Assembly: GCA_965228905.1 (NCBI GenBank) | Contig: CBDDII010000003.1 | Location: forward strand, 806,001-870,000 | DNA from: CALKXV01 sp965228905 | Lineage (GTDB): Bacteria; Pseudomonadota; Alphaproteobacteria; Rhodobacterales; Rhodobacteraceae | Length of the DNA: 64,000 bases | Direction of reading: 5' to 3' | Shown: one piece after another, positions 61,784-64,000 of the stretch | Position numbering within the stretch: the stretch's first letter is position 1 | Layout: every line of letters starts with the position of its first letter | The notes under the pieces: generated by a model | Seen by the model: the letters and a program-made list of their open reading frames with translations, nothing else | What the model was told of the DNA's origin: nothing | Databases searched by the model: none | Position numbers and translations under genes: made by a program

Positions 61784-63207
61784 CAGAACTCCGACTGCCT
61801 CCGCGTGATCCAGAGCTGGAAAAATGTAAAGACGGCGATGACCGCCGCCATCAACACCGACCCCGCAGCACCCTCGCCATAGTCCGGATTGTTGTGGGTA
61901 AAGGCGACTTCATAGATGTTCTGCACCACCATGTAGGTCTCGCGCCCCGGCCCGCCGCCGGTCAAAAGGTACACCTCGTCGAAAATCTGGAAACTTCGGA
62001 TCAGGCTCAAGACCAGCACCACGGTCAGCGTCGGCATGACAAGGGGCAGGGTGATCCGCCAGAAGGCGCGGGTGGGCTTTGTTGCATCCATCTTGGCGGC
62101 TTCGTACAAGTCCGACGGAATCGCCTGCAACCCGGCCAGAAGGATCAGCATGTAGAACCCCATGTGGCTCCAGGTGAAAACGAAGACCAGCCAGAAGAAC
62201 GGCCAGCCCGTGTTCGGCGTTACCAGCCAGTTGACCGGACGATAGCGCCCGAAGTCAAAGACCGCATCGAACTGGATCGACAAAAGCATCAGCGCCGCCA
62301 GAACTCCCGCCGCGATGATCGCGGCCCTTGCGAAGGGTCTGTCACTCGACACGATCCAGACCAAGGCGACCGCCAGAACCACACCCAGCCAGAAACTCCC
62401 TTCAAGGCCCAACAGGCTCAAAGGATTGGCCCAGCCGGTTATCAGCGCAAACAGCACCGCGAAAACCGCCGTCCAGGCGACCGACGGCGTGTCCGATGAC
62501 CTGAGCGCCCGCTCGCTCACGACGATCAGCACCACCGCCAGCAAAACCGTTACAATGATGTCAAACCCGGTCAGCCCCGCCATCGCCGTCAACTGGTCGC
62601 GTGTGCCGCCGACGACTTCGTTCAACACGCCCTTGCGGTGCAACACCCAGTTCCAGATATTCGCGATCACGACGGGCGACAGCATCACGGGATAGAAAAA
62701 CATCGCCCGCCAGAACCCGCGCCCCTTGATGTTCTTGTTCACAACCAGCGCCGTCAGCAGCGCCGCCACGCACAGAACCGGCACCTGGATCACCACGAAC
62801 CAAAGGGTGTTGAACATGCCGGTCCAGAAATTGAACCCGGCGTTGGTACAGGACTTCGGCTCGAAAATGCTCTCGCAATTGAAAATCTCGAAGTATTGCC
62901 CCAGCCCGACCCAGGGCCGGTCGAACAGCGAAATCGACGGCCCGCCGGTGAACGAAACATAGAAATTCAGGATCATCGGGGCAAAAGTGAACAGCCCGAA
63001 GATCAGCATGTTGGGCAGCAACAGCGCATAGGGCACACCGCCCCGGCCCCAGACACTTTGCGCAAATTCGACAGGAAATCCGACAAGATCGGCCAGGAAC
63101 GTCGGCACCTGGTACAGCTTGTAACGCCGCTTGTTCAGCAGCCAGACACTCCCGCCCCCGATCCAGAGCACGCCGAGTATCGACATCAAGATGCCAGCTA
63201 AAGTCAT
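61783..63207 (-). CDS. Sugar ABC transporter permease, MalF type, with extra membrane segments
   Basis: 474 aa from the ATG at 63207 (a GTG at 63213 is also possible; neither has a strong ribosome-binding site). The EAA loop YEAAKMDATKPTRAFWRITL is near the C-terminus. Typical permeases of this type have about 290-320 residues. Here the middle (about residues 210-310) holds several additional hydrophobic helices (VLLAVVLIVVSERALRS, FWLGVVLAVALVWIV, AAGVLAALMLLSI). Partner of the permease at 60698. Confidence 0.92.
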   Translation of the reverse strand: MTLAGILMSILGVLWIGGGSVWLLNKRRYKLYQVPTFLADLVGFPVEFAQSVWGRGGVPYALLLPNMLIFGLFTFAPMILNFYVSFTGGPSISLFDRPWVGLGQYFEIFNCESIFEPKSCTNAGFNFWTGMFNTLWFVVIQVPVLCVAALLTALVVNKNIKGRGFWRAMFFYPVMLSPVVIANIWNWVLHRKGVLNEVVGGTRDQLTAMAGLTGFDIIVTVLLAVVLIVVSERALRSSDTPSVAWTAVFAVLFALITGWANPLSLLGLEGSFWLGVVLAVALVWIVSSDRPFARAAIIAAGVLAALMLLSIQFDAVFDFGRYRPVNWLVTPNTGWPFFWLVFVFTWSHMGFYMLILLAGLQAIPSDLYEAAKMDATKPTRAFWRITLPLVMPTLTVVLVLSLIRSFQIFDEVYLLTGGGPGRETYMVVQNIYEVAFTHNNPDYGEGAAGSVLMAAVIAVFTFFQLWITRRQSEF

Positions 63208-63222
63208 GACCACCCCGGAACA

Positions 63223-63248
63223 ACCGGGGGCAGGATACCGCCCCCGGT
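63223..63248 (-). terminator. Hairpin between the binding-protein and permease genes
   Basis: Perfect 9-bp stem ACCGGGGGC / GCCCCCGGT with an 8-nt loop, 15 nt after the solute-binding protein stop. A short U-containing stretch (UUGUU) follows on the minus strand. It is a likely attenuator or 3'-end stabiliser for the binding-protein message. Confidence 0.6.
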
Positions 63249-63263
63249 CATTTCAGCAACGCC

Positions 63264-64000
63264 TCAGTTATTGGCGTTCGCGTCCAACTCTTCCTGGATT
63301 TTCTCCATCGCCTCGTCCAGCGACAACTCGCCATTGAGGGCCGAGCCGAGGTATTGCACCGTCGCGTTGTAAACAACAAAGCCGACCGGGCTGCCCTGAA
63401 GCCGATAGGCTTGCGGCGTCTGTTCCGCAGCGGTAGCGGCCATCGCGGCAAAGGTCGACAGACCCTCGGCCACGTTCGGCGAGGCACCTGCACCGGCATA
63501 GTCCAACCCTTCGGACTGCAGCTTGGCATGGGCCGGGATCGCATAGGTGCGGGTGTACCACTCACGCGCCTGTGCTTCCTCGCCCATCCAGGCCACGAAC
63601 CTCGCGGCGGCTTCTTCGCGCGCGGCGTCGCCCGACTTGAAGGCGACCAGCCCGGTGCCGCCCGGCATGATCCCGCAACCGGCAGGGCCACAGGGCACCG
63701 GCACGACCGACCAGTCGAAATCATCGCCGACGTTCTTTTGCACGTTGGCGGTGTTCCACGACCCGCTCATGTAGAACGGCACATCCTGGCTAAAGAACAT
63801 CTCGTTGCCATTGGCATACTTCGATCCCGAAACCGCAGGCCAGATGTCCGCAGGCATTAGCCCGCTTTCATGCCATGCGATCATCTTGGCCGAGAATTCC
63901 TTGAAACCATCGTCGACCATCAGCTTGCCGTCATCGCCGAAATAGGCTGCCCCGTAAGACATCGCCGGACCCGCCATGCGGTGACCCGAACGGTCCATCA
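63264..64000 (-). CDS. Extracellular solute-binding protein of the sugar ABC transporter, 5' end outside the window
   Basis: About 245 C-terminal residues are visible; the N-terminus with the signal peptide lies beyond the window. Features of a family 1 binding protein are seen: DVPFYMSGSWNTANVQKNVG, IMPGGTGLVAFKSGD and AARFVAWMGEEAQAREWY. It captures the sugar substrate in the periplasm. It is the most upstream visible gene of the importer operon and is followed by a hairpin before the permeases. Confidence 0.92.
   Translation of the reverse strand, partial: MDRSGHRMAGPAMSYGAAYFGDDGKLMVDDGFKEFSAKMIAWHESGLMPADIWPAVSGSKYANGNEMFFSQDVPFYMSGSWNTANVQKNVGDDFDWSVVPVPCGPAGCGIMPGGTGLVAFKSGDAAREEAAARFVAWMGEEAQAREWYTRTYAIPAHAKLQSEGLDYAGAGASPNVAEGLSTFAAMAATAAEQTPQAYRLQGSPVGFVVYNATVQYLGSALNGELSLDEAMEKIQEELDANANN

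Noticed and set aside
59498..61882. 794-codon plus-strand frame
   Set aside because: It lies antisense across the ABC ATPase and permease genes and reads as an Arg/His/Asp-rich sequence typical of a GC-rich shadow frame.
1..64000. tRNA, rRNA, IS elements, prophage genes or attachment sites
   Set aside because: No cloverleaf, rRNA segment, transposase, integrase or flanking direct repeats could be found by reading both strands.

Overview
The window looks like a chromosomal segment of a marine alphaproteobacterium, most likely a Roseobacter-type member of the Rhodobacterales. The reasons are high GC, dense operons with ATGA and TGATG overlaps, a Na+-translocating NADH:quinone reductase, two tripartite tricarboxylate (TctABC) transporters, uronate and oxalate catabolism, and no rRNA, tRNA, phage or IS genes. 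The species assignment is inference.

Layout. (1) 1-3833: a FIST-domain (NosP-like) sensor protein cut by the window edge and a NarL-type response regulator, divergent from an ExaC-type aldehyde dehydrogenase and a DUF779 protein. This recalls the Pseudomonas exa/erb alcohol-oxidation regulon. (2) 3855-4643: a siderophore-interacting ferric reductase. (3) 5009-12448: a complete nqrABCDEF operon with a terminator, and divergent from it the maturation genes apbE (FMN transferase) and nqrM. (4) 12531-25839: signalling. It holds a CBS protein, a small membrane protein, a secreted PilJ-N/Cache-like protein, a PstS-OmpA fusion, and a tight operon of membrane Ser/Thr kinase, FHA protein, PP2C phosphatase and a protein resembling a degenerate dynamin-like GTPase. 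A secreted hypothetical protein and a second, divergent kinase of the same architecture complete it. This is the best candidate for an undescribed system.

(5) 26046-32752: a transglutaminase/DUF2126 protein, a circularly permuted ATP-grasp/alpha-E fusion and a second transglutaminase, closed by a nested hairpin. (6) 32761-37378: a GntR regulator divergent from uxaC, kduI, the C-terminal remnant of a lost kduD-like dehydrogenase, and uxuB. (7) 37387-46233: an oxalate operon on the minus strand reading GntR, oxc, frc, a formyltransferase-like gene, usp, tctC, tctB, tctA. (8) 46466-49106: a YcaQ-type DNA glycosylase and gnd. (9) 49176-55194: CaiB-type CoA transferase, DUF4387 and AtuA (DUF1446) genes with a second TctABC transporter. 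(10) 55283-64000: a glycoside-like operon with an ABC importer (solute-binding protein cut by the window end), three Gfo/Idh/MocA oxidoreductases and a CE15-like esterase without a signal peptide. A row of four perfect hairpins with related 5-nt loops lies between the first permease gene and the ATPase gene.

The catabolic blocks fit a bacterium that lives on algal or plant-derived organic matter: uronates, oxalate, carboxylates and possibly uronate esters. The kinase locus appears to couple periplasmic sensing to cytoplasmic phosphorylation. Strong palindromes sit downstream of the solute-binding-protein gene in all three transport operons, which suggests a shared way of making more binding protein than permease.
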